Below are positions 8,978 to 17,849 of a stretch of DNA of 64,000 nucleotides, piece after piece; within the stretch, counting starts at the first letter, position 1; each line of letters starts with the position of its first letter. The translations under genes were made by a program, and so were the position numbers. The stretch is from Collinsella aerofaciens (GTDB lineage: Bacteria; Actinomycetota; Coriobacteriia; Coriobacteriales; Coriobacteriaceae): assembly GCF_028209395.1 (NCBI RefSeq), contig NZ_JAQLDQ010000005.1, positions 1 to 64,000 of the forward strand, in the 5' to 3' direction. The notes under the pieces are model-generated. The model saw only the letters and a program-made list of their open reading frames with translations, searched no databases and had not been told where the DNA came from.

Positions 8978-10432
8978 ATGGCAGACATCGCATTCGAGAA
9001 GGACCTCTCCGTCGCCGAGACCGGCATCGAGGGCCTGAAGGTCGTCGACCTCGCCGTCCACGGCGACTCGCGCGGCTGGTTCAAGGAGAACTGGCAGCGC
9101 GCCAAGATGACCGCCCTGGGCATCCCCGACCTCAGGGTCGTCCAGAACAACATCTCCTACAACGACAGCCGCGGCGTCACCCGCGGCATCCACGCCGAGC
9201 CCTGGGACAAGTTCATCTCGGTGGCCCGAGGCTCGGTCTTCGGCGCCTGGGTCGACCTGCGCGAGGGCAGCGCCACCTACGGGAAGGTGTTCACCTGCAC
9301 GCTCGACCCGAGTAAGGCCATCTACGTCCCGCGCGGCGTGGGCAACTCCTTCCAGGCCCTGGAGGACGGCACCGCCTACACCTACCTGGTGGACGCCCAC
9401 TGGTCGCTGGAGCTCAAGAGGACCTACACCTTCGTGAACCTCGCCGACCCCGAGCTCGCCATCGAGTGGCCGATCCCGCTTGCGGAGGCCACCGTCTCCG
9501 AGGCCGACCTCAACCACCCGATGCTGAAGGACGTCGTCCCGATGGCGCCGAAGCGTACCCTCGTCACCGGCTGCGACGGCCAGCTGGGCCGCGCGGTGCG
9601 CGCGCTCGCCGAGGAGCGCGGCGTGGCCAAGGACTTCGACTTCTGCGACATCGACACCTTCGACATGTCAGACCCGGACGCCTACTCCAAGTACGACTGG
9701 TCGCTCTACGGCACCGTCATCAACTGCGGCGCCTACACCGCGGTCGACAGGGCGGAGACCCCCGAGGGCCGCGTGACCGCCTGGAAGGCCAACGCGACCG
9801 GGCCGGCGCTGCTCGCCCGCACCTGCTCCGAGCACGGGATCACCCTGGTCCACGTGTCCAGCGACTACGTCTTCGACGGCACGGCCGAGGTCCACACGGA
9901 GGACGAGCCGTTCTCCCCGCTGTCCGTCTACGGACAGACCAAGGCCGCCGGCGACATCGCCGTGGCCGGGTGCCCGCGCCACTACATCATGCGCTCCAGC
10001 TGGGTAATCGGCGAGGGCCACAACTTCGTCAAGACCATGAGGGGGCTGTCCGACCGCGTCGCCGACCCCGAGGACAATCTCGCGCAGGTCACGGTCGTCG
10101 ACGACCAGCTGGGCCGCCTGACCTTCACCCGCGACATGGCCGAGGCCATCTTCCACGTGCTGGGCACGCACGCCCCCTACGGCACCTACGACTGCACCGG
10201 CTCCGGCGCCGTCAGGTCCTGGGCGGACATCGCCCGCGCCGTCTTCGAGGCCGCCAACGGCAACGGCGAGAGGGTCGTGCCGGTTTCGACCGCCGACTAC
10301 TACGCGAACGCCGCCGGCCCCGTCGCCCCGCGCCCGGTCCACTCGGCGCTCGACCTGTCCAAGCTCGAGGCTGCAGGCTTCCACATGCCCGACTGGGAGG
10401 AAGAGCTGGGGGAGTACCTCAAGACGCTCTAG
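8978..10432 (+). CDS. rmlCD: bifunctional dTDP-4-dehydrorhamnose 3,5-epimerase / reductase (RmlC-RmlD fusion)
   Basis: A 484-residue fusion catalysing the last two steps to dTDP-L-rhamnose. Residues 1 to about 190 form the cupin-like RmlC epimerase (DSRGWFKENWQ, RGIHAEPWDKFI with the catalytic His, YVPRGVGNSFQ). Residues about 195-484 form RmlD, an NADPH-dependent reductase (TGCDGQLGRAVRAL, SSDYVFDG, YGQTKAAGD with Tyr and Lys). The ATG at 8978 is used because AGGAG is at 8963-8967 and the product starts at a normal RmlC N-terminus; an in-frame extension back to 8801 would overlap rmlB. Similar rmlC-rmlD fusions are known in Bifidobacterium and other actinobacteria. There is no stop or frameshift at the junction. 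Confidence 0.93.
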   Translation: MADIAFEKDLSVAETGIEGLKVVDLAVHGDSRGWFKENWQRAKMTALGIPDLRVVQNNISYNDSRGVTRGIHAEPWDKFISVARGSVFGAWVDLREGSATYGKVFTCTLDPSKAIYVPRGVGNSFQALEDGTAYTYLVDAHWSLELKRTYTFVNLADPELAIEWPIPLAEATVSEADLNHPMLKDVVPMAPKRTLVTGCDGQLGRAVRALAEERGVAKDFDFCDIDTFDMSDPDAYSKYDWSLYGTVINCGAYTAVDRAETPEGRVTAWKANATGPALLARTCSEHGITLVHVSSDYVFDGTAEVHTEDEPFSPLSVYGQTKAAGDIAVAGCPRHYIMRSSWVIGEGHNFVKTMRGLSDRVADPEDNLAQVTVVDDQLGRLTFTRDMAEAIFHVLGTHAPYGTYDCTGSGAVRSWADIARAVFEAANGNGERVVPVSTADYYANAAGPVAPRPVHSALDLSKLEAAGFHMPDWEEELGEYLKTL

Positions 10433-10454
10433 CCGTTATTAACTTTTCGAGAGA

Positions 10455-10484
10455 AAAAGCCGCCGCTTGTTAACGGCGGCTTTT
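10455..10484. terminator. bidirectional intrinsic terminator between rmlCD and the yfhO-like gene
   Basis: AAAAGCCGCCG (10455-10465) pairs with CGGCGGCTTTT (10474-10484) around an 8-base loop. Poly-A precedes and poly-T follows, so it serves both convergent transcripts. The stop codon of the minus-strand gene lies in the loop. Confidence 0.9.
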
Positions 10485-12881
10485 CTTATGCCTGGCGTAT
10501 AGACCCGCTGCAACAAGGGCGGCGGCGGTCGCCAGACTCACTGCAAGCCCCGCAAGGGCGCCCGGAGTCTTGTAGGTCATCACGATCTTATTCGCGCCTT
10601 TCTGCATGTTAAGGGACGACAAGCCCTTATCGGCGGCGGGCGTTAGTTCTGCGGCGGTTCCGTTTACCGTTGCGTTCCAGCCCTCATCGTACGGAACGCT
10701 CAACAGCAGGTTGCCGTCATCCTTGGCGGTATACTCGCCTTCGATCCTTCCGTCCTCAAAAACCGTCGTAATAAACTCGCTCGCCTTAAGCTCGTTAATA
10801 ATCTGCTCGAAAACATCCAGATTGAGGGCGTAAAAGACCGGCTCATTGTCTTGGGGCATGTCTGTATAGCCCTCTGCGACTCCGATTGACACCGTATGCT
10901 GGCTCGGGGTGTCCGATGCATCCGCAATCTGGCGGATATTATTGTCGAATCTCCAGGCCTCGTTTTCGATTGCTCGCTGGTCGATGGTAAGGGCGACGGG
11001 CCAATAACTGCCGGCGGTCGCATCTTTGTTGATGTAGAGATACCCGATGGAGCTTGCCGGAAGAGTAACGCTCCATTGCTTTAAGCTATCGCTATTCTCC
11101 GTGCTCGCGGCCTCGATCTTGGTATAGAGCTCGACCTTGCGGCCTAGGATTTTGCTGTAGAGGTCGTTCTGCTTTTCGAAGGGGTTCTCGCTCTTCAGCG
11201 TGCTGTTTTGGATATCGCTTGAGGCTGCGACGCCAATGCTGAGCGCATAGGGGTTCTCGTACACCGAGCTTGTGGAGTCGGCCTGATTCGTCTTGGCCGA
11301 AACGTATCCTGCAGGCGCGTTTTCAGGAATGGCGTACTTAACTCCCAATAGGGCATCGACGGCGAGAATGGGCTCGGCATAACGGGTCGAGAATTCGCCG
11401 ACGCTGCTGTATCCAAGGGAGTTGAGCAGTGCGATGGCCTGCGGGTTGTTGGCAGACGAATACGAAGACAACTGGTTGTACCCAAGCGCTAGGCCTTCGT
11501 TGAGGGCGGCGCTATCGGCACGCGTGGTCGTTCGATCGATGCGGTAGAATGACGCAGAATCCTGGTCTTGAATGGCTGTGATCGTGTTGGTTGCGGTGGC
11601 GACATAGGTGCTGTTGGCTTCTTCGGAATAGCCTGCGTACAGTTGGTTCCACATCACATGGGCGTTGATAAACAACTCAATTGCGGTGATTGTCAGGATT
11701 GGTAATACGACGGCTGGTCGATAGGCATGACGAAATTTGGGCTGGCCCTCGAACACCTGCAACGAATAGCCCGCTGCCCACAGCGCAAAGAAGCTCAGCA
11801 AGAAAGTCGTGCGCGAATAGAATCCGTTGGGCACGCGCATGCCGCACCAGATGTACTCGAGCGGGCTCAAAACGGAGCTGGCGACCAGGATTATCGTGAC
11901 GACGAGCGTTGCGATGCGTGTCTTGATCGAAACCGTGCGGTTAAACAGCAGGCTCACCGCGAGCAGCATCATGATGACGCCGCAATAGAACTGCGGTGTA
12001 CTATCGTTGTCCACCCACATGCCAGGGAGAAAGCCCCTGATGAGCGATTTGAGGCTGGTTTTAAGCAGCGGCCCGAGGGCTAGGACGGGGCCGCCCTTGG
12101 ACATGGCAAGGATGGTCGGCAAAAAGGTCCAAGCGGACAGAAGTAGCCCGAGCACGATGGCGCCTGCGAATCGCAGGGCCCGATCGAGCATGAGCTTCCA
12201 GCTAAAACCTTCTTCTGCAACATAATCGACAAATTCGACCAATACGAAGATGCAGAGGAACAGGATGCTGATGTAGGCCGTATACCAGCAGAACATGACA
12301 TTGAGCGCCGTTGTGATGACGAGGCGGATCATGCACTGCTTGCGGATGAGCTCGTGGCATCCGTAGGCGCAGATGGGCAGCAGGATCAGGCAATCAATCC
12401 AGAGTGGGTTGCGCAGGTTGCTGATGGTCCAGCTGCAAAACGTGAACGAGAGGGATAGCAAGAATGCGGCGGGCTTGGAAAGGTCAAAGCGCTTTTGCAC
12501 ATACCAAGCGCTGCTGATGTGGATGCAGCCAAGCTTGAGCGCGGTTATGGCAAATACGAAGAGCGTCAGCTTGTCTGCGGGAAACAGCACGCAGAGCAGG
12601 TTGAAGGGGCTGGCGAGGTAGTAGCTATAGAGCCCCCATGTGTTCATACCGAGGCCCTGTGAGAAGGAATAGCGAAGGTTTGCCTCGCCTAAAAGGACGC
12701 GGCGAAACCACGCGAAGAAGTCAATGTATTGGTATTTGAGATCGTTGGTGAGAAACGAGTTGTCGCCAAAGGGGTAGACATGCCCCGCCTCTGCAAGTGC
12801 GACAAAAAATGCGATGGGAAACGTGAAGCAGGCGGCGTAGAACGCCACATTCTTGAGCGTGCTGTTATTGGGCCGTGTCAT
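10470..12881 (-). CDS. YfhO-family polytopic membrane protein
   Basis: 803-residue integral membrane protein of the YfhO family, whose studied members add sugars (from polyprenyl-phosphate donors) to teichoic acid or other surface polymers with a GT-C-like fold. The N-terminal about 430 residues hold a dozen or so hydrophobic segments with the family start pattern (an Asp-rich loop after TM1, DLKYQYIDFFAWFRR, then SFSQGLGMNTWG). Residues about 440-770 are largely extracytoplasmic. A final TM precedes a short basic tail (ARHKKSRR). The start overlaps the upstream GT2 gene by 17 bases, so the two are translationally linked. That fits the known pairing of YfhO proteins with a GtrB-like polyprenyl-phosphate sugar synthase. 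The exact sugar is unknown. Confidence 0.88.
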   Translation of the reverse strand: MTRPNNSTLKNVAFYAACFTFPIAFFVALAEAGHVYPFGDNSFLTNDLKYQYIDFFAWFRRVLLGEANLRYSFSQGLGMNTWGLYSYYLASPFNLLCVLFPADKLTLFVFAITALKLGCIHISSAWYVQKRFDLSKPAAFLLSLSFTFCSWTISNLRNPLWIDCLILLPICAYGCHELIRKQCMIRLVITTALNVMFCWYTAYISILFLCIFVLVEFVDYVAEEGFSWKLMLDRALRFAGAIVLGLLLSAWTFLPTILAMSKGGPVLALGPLLKTSLKSLIRGFLPGMWVDNDSTPQFYCGVIMMLLAVSLLFNRTVSIKTRIATLVVTIILVASSVLSPLEYIWCGMRVPNGFYSRTTFLLSFFALWAAGYSLQVFEGQPKFRHAYRPAVVLPILTITAIELFINAHVMWNQLYAGYSEEANSTYVATATNTITAIQDQDSASFYRIDRTTTRADSAALNEGLALGYNQLSSYSSANNPQAIALLNSLGYSSVGEFSTRYAEPILAVDALLGVKYAIPENAPAGYVSAKTNQADSTSSVYENPYALSIGVAASSDIQNSTLKSENPFEKQNDLYSKILGRKVELYTKIEAASTENSDSLKQWSVTLPASSIGYLYINKDATAGSYWPVALTIDQRAIENEAWRFDNNIRQIADASDTPSQHTVSIGVAEGYTDMPQDNEPVFYALNLDVFEQIINELKASEFITTVFEDGRIEGEYTAKDDGNLLLSVPYDEGWNATVNGTAAELTPAADKGLSSLNMQKGANKIVMTYKTPGALAGLAVSLATAAALVAAGLYARHKKSRR

Positions 12882-13833
12882 CAGATTCCTCGTTGGATTC
12901 TCGAATGATATAGATGGGGCGGTGCTTGGCCTCCAAGTAGGCTTTTGCTAGGTACTCGCCAATGATTCCCAGGCACAGGAGCTGCATGCCGCCAAACAGC
13001 GTAATGAGGCAGGCAAGGGAGGGCCATCCGCCTACGGGATCGCCCCAAACAAGCGTTTTGACCAGGATGACGATAAATCCCATGATGGCGATGAGGCAGA
13101 AGACGATACCCGTGAGGGCGGCGAGGGAGAGCGGCGCCGTGGAAAACGCGACGATGCCGTCGATGGAATAGAGGAGCAGCGACCAAAAGCTCCACTTGGT
13201 CTCGCCCGCGACGCGGTTGACGTTTACGTAGGGGAGCCATTTGGTCTTGAAGCCCACCCAGCCGTAAATGCCCTTGGAGAATCGGTTGTATTCGCCCATG
13301 GAGATGATGGCGTTGACCATAGGTCGCTTCATGAGCCTAAAATCGCGTGCTCCGTCGACGATGTCGGCCTTGGAAATGCGGTTGATGATCTTGTAGAACA
13401 TACGGGCACAGAACGACCTGATGGGAGGCTCGCCTTCGCGGGTGGTCCTGCGTGTGGCGACGTTATCGTAGTCTTCGGTCTGCAAGATTTCGTACATCTG
13501 CGGCAGGAGCGAGGGCGGGTCCTGCATGTCGGCATCCATGGTGGCGACATAGTCGCCCTTTGCGTGCTGGAGTCCGGCGAGTAGTGCCGCCTCCTTGCCA
13601 AAGTTGCGCGAGAAAGAGTGCCAGCGGATGGCGTATGGATGCGCCGCCGCGGCTTCCGCCTTCATGACGGCGAGCGTTTTGTCTGCCGAGCCATCGTCGA
13701 TGAGGACGGCTTCAAAGGAGATGCCGGGGTCTTGCCGGGTCATGATGCGAACGACGCCATCGAGCTCTTTGAGAAAGATCGGAAGTGATTCCTGCTCGTT
13801 GTAACTCGGTACGACGATGGAGATGAGCGGCAT
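12865..13833 (-). CDS. family-2 glycosyltransferase, polyprenyl-phosphate sugar synthase type (GtrB/ArnC-like)
   Basis: 322-residue membrane-anchored GT2 that probably loads a hexose onto undecaprenyl phosphate. The N-terminal GT-A domain (ISIVVPSYNEQESLP, DDGSADKT, MDADMQDPP with the DXD-like motif, RRTTREGEPP) is followed near residues 230-300 by two hydrophobic helices typical of GtrB/DPM1-like enzymes. C-terminal EYLAKAYLEAKHRPIYIIRE is the family tail. It overlaps the yfhO-like gene by 17 bases and lies six bases after a second GT2 gene, forming a three-gene minus-strand operon. Confidence 0.92.
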   Translation of the reverse strand: MPLISIVVPSYNEQESLPIFLKELDGVVRIMTRQDPGISFEAVLIDDGSADKTLAVMKAEAAAAHPYAIRWHSFSRNFGKEAALLAGLQHAKGDYVATMDADMQDPPSLLPQMYEILQTEDYDNVATRRTTREGEPPIRSFCARMFYKIINRISKADIVDGARDFRLMKRPMVNAIISMGEYNRFSKGIYGWVGFKTKWLPYVNVNRVAGETKWSFWSLLLYSIDGIVAFSTAPLSLAALTGIVFCLIAIMGFIVILVKTLVWGDPVGGWPSLACLITLFGGMQLLCLGIIGEYLAKAYLEAKHRPIYIIRESNEESDDTAQ

Positions 13834-13839
13834 GGTGGT

Positions 13840-14811
13840 TTACCTCTCGCTTGGCTTGGAAGTAGGGTGGCCGGGCTGGTCGTCGTAGGCGTATTTGCTG
13901 TACACGTTGACCTCCCACTGCTTTTTTTCGACCTTTGCCACGGAATCGAGGATGAAGCCGGTCGCAAGGCTCAGACCGCACAGGAACATAAACGACGCGG
14001 CGAGCATGGCGGTGGGGAAGCGCGGAGCGAGGCCGGTCTGGAAATATTCGACAACGATGGGCATGCCCAGGGCGAGGCCGAATACCGCGAACAGAAGCGC
14101 AACGAGGCTGAAGAACTTCAGCGGGCGGTAGTCCTTGAACAGCGTGCCGATCATCGCAACGACTTTAATGCCGTCGCTCACGGTGTTGAGTTTGGACTCG
14201 GAACCCTCGGGACGGTCGCGGTACTCGATGGGCACATCTTTGATGCGCCAGCGGTGGTCGACGGCGTGGATCGAGAGCTCGGTTTCGATCTGAAAGCCCT
14301 CGGAAAGCACTGGGAAGGTTTTAACGAACGGGCGGCTCATGGCGCGGTAGCCTGTCATGACGTCATCGAAGCTGTAGCCATAGATCCACTTGATCATGGC
14401 GCGGACCAGATTATTGCCAAAGCCGTGGAAGGCACGCTTGTTCTCCTCGGCGTAGGTGCCGTTGGAAAGGCGATCGCCTACGGTCATGTCGGCCGTGCCG
14501 TTAAGGATGGGCTCGCAGAGGGCCTTGGCCGCCTCGGCGGGGTAGGTGTCGTCTCCGTCGACCATCAGGTAGCAATCGGCGTCGATATCGCGAAACATCT
14601 GGCGGCACACGTTGCCCTTTCCCTGACGGGGCTCAAAGCGGACTGTGGCGCCGTGCTCGGTGGCAATGCGTGAGGTATCGTCCGACGAGTTGTTGTCATA
14701 GACATAGACCGTCGCCTGCGGAAGCTCGCGGTGAAAGTCGTCGATGACTTTGCCGATCGTGAGCGCTTCGTTGTAGCAAGGGATGATGACGGCGATGGAT
14801 TCAGAATTCAC
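13840..14811 (-). CDS. family-2 glycosyltransferase, dolichyl-phosphate-mannose-synthase-like
   Basis: 323-residue GT2, first gene of the yfhO operon. The catalytic domain shows IAVIIPCYNEALTIGKV, DNNSSDDTS, MVDGDDTYP (metal-binding Asp residues) and DVMTGYRAMSR. Two hydrophobic helices near residues 230-300 anchor it to the membrane, and the C-terminal tail is polar. This is the pattern of bacterial DPM1/DPG-synthase-like enzymes that transfer a sugar to a polyprenyl phosphate. Having two different such enzymes next to a single YfhO-like protein suggests two lipid-linked sugar donors, or one for polymer initiation. Start ATG at 14811 is followed by a normal GT2 N-terminus. Confidence 0.9.
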   Translation of the reverse strand: MNSESIAVIIPCYNEALTIGKVIDDFHRELPQATVYVYDNNSSDDTSRIATEHGATVRFEPRQGKGNVCRQMFRDIDADCYLMVDGDDTYPAEAAKALCEPILNGTADMTVGDRLSNGTYAEENKRAFHGFGNNLVRAMIKWIYGYSFDDVMTGYRAMSRPFVKTFPVLSEGFQIETELSIHAVDHRWRIKDVPIEYRDRPEGSESKLNTVSDGIKVVAMIGTLFKDYRPLKFFSLVALLFAVFGLALGMPIVVEYFQTGLAPRFPTAMLAASFMFLCGLSLATGFILDSVAKVEKKQWEVNVYSKYAYDDQPGHPTSKPSER

Positions 14812-14841
14812 TTAATGCTCCTTATACATTCAATCCTAGAA

Positions 14842-14870
14842 AGTATAGCCGTTTGGGCCTGGCATCCTAA
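14842..14870 (-). promoter_or_regulatory. promoter candidate for the GT2-GT2-yfhO operon
   Basis: On the minus strand, TTAGGA and TATACT are separated by 17 bases, about 30 bases upstream of the glycosyltransferase start. Both hexamers are one or two bases off consensus. Confidence 0.5.
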
Positions 14871-14926
14871 GATGTGGGTTAGTTCTCCAGTTTTGTTGCG
14901 CGAATCGTTTGCATGGCCGTCGGGTC

Positions 14927-14932
14927 TATACT
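14927..14932 (+). promoter_or_regulatory. -10 element candidate for wzm-wzt
   Basis: TATACT lies 40 bases upstream of the exporter permease start, in a gap of 160 bases between divergent operons. No good -35 is visible at 16-18 bases, so the assignment is tentative. Confidence 0.35.
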
Positions 14933-14971
14933 GTTCGTTTGTCAACGATTACGAGTAAAGGAGTTGCATCC

Positions 14972-15817
14972 GTGTCGGATCAGACAAAGCAACAAGAAAC
15001 TCGCAGTCTGCCTGCGACGTTTGCTAAGAACGAATTTGAGAAGGACGCGTTTATCCTTCGTCAGCTGGTTACCAAGGATTTTAAGATCAAGTATCGCCGT
15101 AGCGTTCTGGGCGTCGCATGGTCGGTGCTCAACCCGCTGCTGATGATGATCGTCATGGCCATCGTGTTCTCGACGATTTTTGGCCAGGGCCGCAATGGCT
15201 CAATGACGCCCGAGATGTACCCGCTGTACTTGATCGTGGGTAACATCACCTTTGCCGTCATGTCTGAGTCTACTAATCAGGCCCTGACGTCGATCGTGGG
15301 CGCTGCCCCTCTGCTCAAGAAGGTTAAGGTGCACCGCTGGGTTTTCCCGGTGCAGAAGGTGCTCTTCTCGCTGGTCAACTTTGCCTTCTCGCTGGTCGCC
15401 GTCGCCATCGTCATGCTGTGGTTCCGCGTTATGCCTTCTTGGCACCTGATTCTGTTGCCGGTTTGCCTGCTGCTGCTTATGTGCTTCTGCATGGGCCTGG
15501 GCATGATGCTCTCTGCCCTTACGGTCTTCTTCCGCGACGTTATGCATCTGTGGAGCGTCGTCATTACGGCGTGGACTTACATTACGCCCATCTTCTGGAC
15601 GACTGACTATATTGCGCAAATGTCGCATCTCGTGCGTATCTTGATGTATGCGAACCCCATGTTCAACTACCTGCAGTTTATGCGCGATATCTTCCTGTTC
15701 CAGACTACGCCCTCGCTTATGACGTTTGGTATGTGCGTCGCTTGGGCGGTTCTTGCGCTTATTATTGGCTATACCGTGTTCCATAAGTCCGAGCGCAAAT
15801 TTATCCTCTACATCTAA
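14972..15817 (+). CDS. wzm: ABC-2 type polysaccharide export permease (Wzm/TagG-like)
   Basis: 281-residue integral membrane subunit of an ABC exporter that moves finished lipid-linked polysaccharide across the membrane. After a polar N-terminus comes the family block FKIKYRRSVLGVAWSVLNPL and six hydrophobic segments. GTG at 14972 is chosen because AAAGGAG at 14957-14963 lies eight bases before it; further upstream in-frame codons have no ribosome binding site and would overlap the promoter. It is followed after eleven bases by the matching ATPase gene. Specificity for a rhamnose glycan is inferred from the locus. The TagG and RgpC branches of this family cannot be separated here. Confidence 0.93.
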   Translation: MSDQTKQQETRSLPATFAKNEFEKDAFILRQLVTKDFKIKYRRSVLGVAWSVLNPLLMMIVMAIVFSTIFGQGRNGSMTPEMYPLYLIVGNITFAVMSESTNQALTSIVGAAPLLKKVKVHRWVFPVQKVLFSLVNFAFSLVAVAIVMLWFRVMPSWHLILLPVCLLLLMCFCMGLGMMLSALTVFFRDVMHLWSVVITAWTYITPIFWTTDYIAQMSHLVRILMYANPMFNYLQFMRDIFLFQTTPSLMTFGMCVAWAVLALIIGYTVFHKSERKFILYI

Positions 15818-15828
15818 GGAGTGCTGTG

Positions 15829-16596
15829 ATGACTGAATCTGTTGTTGATTACAGCGAGCAGCCTCTGGCTGTCGAGGTCGACGACGTCACCATGATCTTT
15901 AACATGGCGTCCGAGTCGCTGACCAACCTCAAGGAGTACTTCATTAAGCTTGCCAAGCACGAGCTGTTCTTTGAGGAGTTTAGGGCGCTTAAGCACATCT
16001 CGTTTGATATTCATCGCGGCGAGGTTGTGGGTCTGGTCGGCACCAATGGCTCCGGCAAGTCTACGATGCTCAAGATTATCGCCGGTGTGCTCGAGCCCAG
16101 CGAGGGCAGCGTTAAGGTGCACGGCAACATCGCGCCTCTGATTGAGCTTGGCGCCGGTTTTGACCCCGAGCTGACCGCCCGCGAGAACATTTATTTGAAC
16201 GGCGCGCTGCTCGGCTATACCAAGGAGTTCATCGACGCCAATTTTGACGGCATTATTGAGTTCGCTGAGCTGCAGAATTTTGTCGATATGCCGCTTAAGA
16301 ACTTCTCTTCAGGCATGGTGGCGCGTATCGCCTTTGCAATCGCGACGATTACCGAGCCCGATATTCTGATCGTTGACGAGACGCTGTCCGTCGGTGACGT
16401 GTTTTTCCAGCAGAAGTGCGAGGACCGCATCCAGCACTTTATCCAGAGCGGTGATGTGACGGTTCTGTTCGTTTCGCACTCCATGGAGCAGGTTGAGCGT
16501 ATCTGCCAGCGTGCCGTTTGGATTGAGAAGGGTGACCTTCGCATGGACGGCCCGGTCGATGAGGTCTGCAAGGCGTACCGCGAGCAGTTCAACTAG
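15829..16596 (+). CDS. wzt: ABC exporter ATPase (Wzt/TagH/RgpD-like)
   Basis: 255-residue nucleotide-binding subunit partnering the upstream permease. Walker A (GTNGSGKST), the Q-loop region, signature (NFSSGMVARIAFA), Walker B (ILIVDE) and the H-loop (VSHSMEQ) are all present. The protein stops shortly after the nucleotide-binding domain. It therefore lacks the C-terminal carbohydrate-binding domain of the long Wzt proteins that recognise a capped O-antigen, and resembles TagH/RgpD-type exporters. ATG at 15829 has AAGGAG at 15816-15821, seven bases upstream; a GTG three bases earlier is possible. Confidence 0.94.
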   Translation: MTESVVDYSEQPLAVEVDDVTMIFNMASESLTNLKEYFIKLAKHELFFEEFRALKHISFDIHRGEVVGLVGTNGSGKSTMLKIIAGVLEPSEGSVKVHGNIAPLIELGAGFDPELTARENIYLNGALLGYTKEFIDANFDGIIEFAELQNFVDMPLKNFSSGMVARIAFAIATITEPDILIVDETLSVGDVFFQQKCEDRIQHFIQSGDVTVLFVSHSMEQVERICQRAVWIEKGDLRMDGPVDEVCKAYREQFN

Positions 16597-16648
16597 GTTA
16601 TAATTACTTGCGCTTGGCCGAATTGTTTGGCTGGGCGTGCGGTTATTT

Positions 16649-16725
16649 GCTCCATTAGCTCAGTTGGATAGAGCAGGGGACTTCTAATCCCAAGGTCGAC
16701 GGTTCGAATCCGCCATGGAGCACCA
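16649..16725 (+). tRNA. tRNA-Arg (anticodon UCU), CCA encoded
   Basis: A full cloverleaf can be drawn: acceptor GCTCCAT (16649-16655) with ATGGAGC (16715-16721), D-stem GCTC/GAGC, anticodon loop CTTCTAA with anticodon TCT, T-loop GGTTCGAATCC, then A and encoded CCA. It would read AGA codons. It lies just after wzt. Confidence 0.95.
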
Positions 16726-16735
16726 TCGTTTATTA

Positions 16736-16767
16736 AGCCCGGACCGCTTGGTGGTCTGGGCTTTTTT
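16736..16767 (+). terminator. intrinsic terminator after tRNA-Arg(UCU)
   Basis: AGCCCGGACC pairs with GGTCTGGGCT (one G-T wobble) and is followed by a run of six T residues, eleven bases after the tRNA 3' end. Confidence 0.9.
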
Positions 16768-16800
16768 CATCTTGTGTGCTGCGGTTTTGAAGGGTTCGCC

Positions 16801-17787
16801 ATGGGAAACAAAAGGCTCGACTGGATCGATATTGCAAAGGGGATTGCAATGATTTTGGTCATTGTGGGGCACACCGTCCCAAATCCTTCTCCCTTGCGGC
16901 ACGCGATCTTCTCGTTTCACATGCCGGTGTTCTTTTTTCTTGCCGGGTATACGTTTAGGCCGAAGCCGTGGCGCGAGCTGCTGAGCGGATCGGTGCCGCG
17001 TCTTCTGGTGCCATATCTTGTTCTTGCCTTGGCGTGGCAGATGCCGACTTTTTTGATGAGCGGCGCTTCTTTGACGGGCGGTACGCTGGTTGCGGAACTT
17101 GAGACGATTCTGTTTGCCTCTGGCGTTGATGTGCCTGGGTTTGGTGTTGCCGCCGTTGGCATGGCATGGTTTCTAGCGGCGCTGTTTACGTCGCGCCTAC
17201 TGTTTAATGTACTTGTGCGGCTGTTTGATCGCCACGGGATTGGGGCTGTTTGGCAGGGCGTTGTCTGTGCCGCGATTGCCTTTTGCGGTTTGAGCGTGTC
17301 TCGCTATTTTGGTGTTTACCTGCCGCTCGATTTGGATCTGAGCTGCTATATTGTGCTGCTGATGTGGGTTGGCTATACGGCACGCCAAAGGGGGCTCGAG
17401 CCGAGCGTGGGCAAGCCCCTGCTGTTTATTGGAGTCGGTGTCGCTTGGCTTGTCCTTGCCGCGCTGAGTGGGCTTGAGCTTTCGAGCCGCCGCGTGGATG
17501 GGTTTGTGGTTGCGACAGTTGCCGCTCTTGCCGGCAGCTACTGCGTGTGCTGGGTTTCCATAGCGCTGGAGAAGTTGAAAGACGTGCCGGTTTTGGGGTC
17601 CTTTGAACAAGCGCTCGTGTTCTGCGGACAGGCCAGTCTTGCCATCTTTGCAATCCACGCGGTCGATTGGTTTATTCCTTGGCAGACCATGCCTCTGCTT
17701 ATGACGCTGCCAGCATCGTGGCTCTTCGCGTCAATTGTGCGTTGCGCCTGCGATATTGGATTGGCGTACGTGATCAAGAAGGCGTAA
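16801..17787 (+). CDS. acyltransferase family 3 membrane protein (O-acetylase-like)
   Basis: 328-residue polytopic membrane protein of the acyltransferase-3 / fucose-4-O-acetylase-like group, which O-acetylates surface sugars. The N-terminus carries the family pattern RLDWIDIAKGIAMILVIVGH, with the conserved His at the end of TM1. FSFHMPVFFFLAGY, with the Arg/Phe-rich loop after it, follows, and about nine further hydrophobic segments complete the protein. ATG at 16801 is taken because the protein then begins at the usual distance before the IDIAKG motif. It sits after the tRNA terminator and probably has its own promoter. It is likely a modification enzyme of the neighbouring glycan; acceptor unknown. 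Confidence 0.85.
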   Translation: MGNKRLDWIDIAKGIAMILVIVGHTVPNPSPLRHAIFSFHMPVFFFLAGYTFRPKPWRELLSGSVPRLLVPYLVLALAWQMPTFLMSGASLTGGTLVAELETILFASGVDVPGFGVAAVGMAWFLAALFTSRLLFNVLVRLFDRHGIGAVWQGVVCAAIAFCGLSVSRYFGVYLPLDLDLSCYIVLLMWVGYTARQRGLEPSVGKPLLFIGVGVAWLVLAALSGLELSSRRVDGFVVATVAALAGSYCVCWVSIALEKLKDVPVLGSFEQALVFCGQASLAIFAIHAVDWFIPWQTMPLLMTLPASWLFASIVRCACDIGLAYVIKKA

Positions 17788-17792
17788 TTAAA

Positions 17793-17823
17793 AGCGGGGA
17801 GGACCAAGTTGGTTCTCCCCGCT
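17793..17823. terminator. bidirectional terminator between acyltransferase gene and aroQ
   Basis: AGCGGGGAGGACC pairs with GGTTCTCCCCGCT (one G-T wobble) around a short loop. Read on the minus strand it is followed by TTTTAATT, so it mainly ends the aro operon. On the plus strand the T-tract is weaker. Confidence 0.85.
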
Positions 17824-17849
17824 GTCATTTATTCGGTAGTGTTGCAGGC

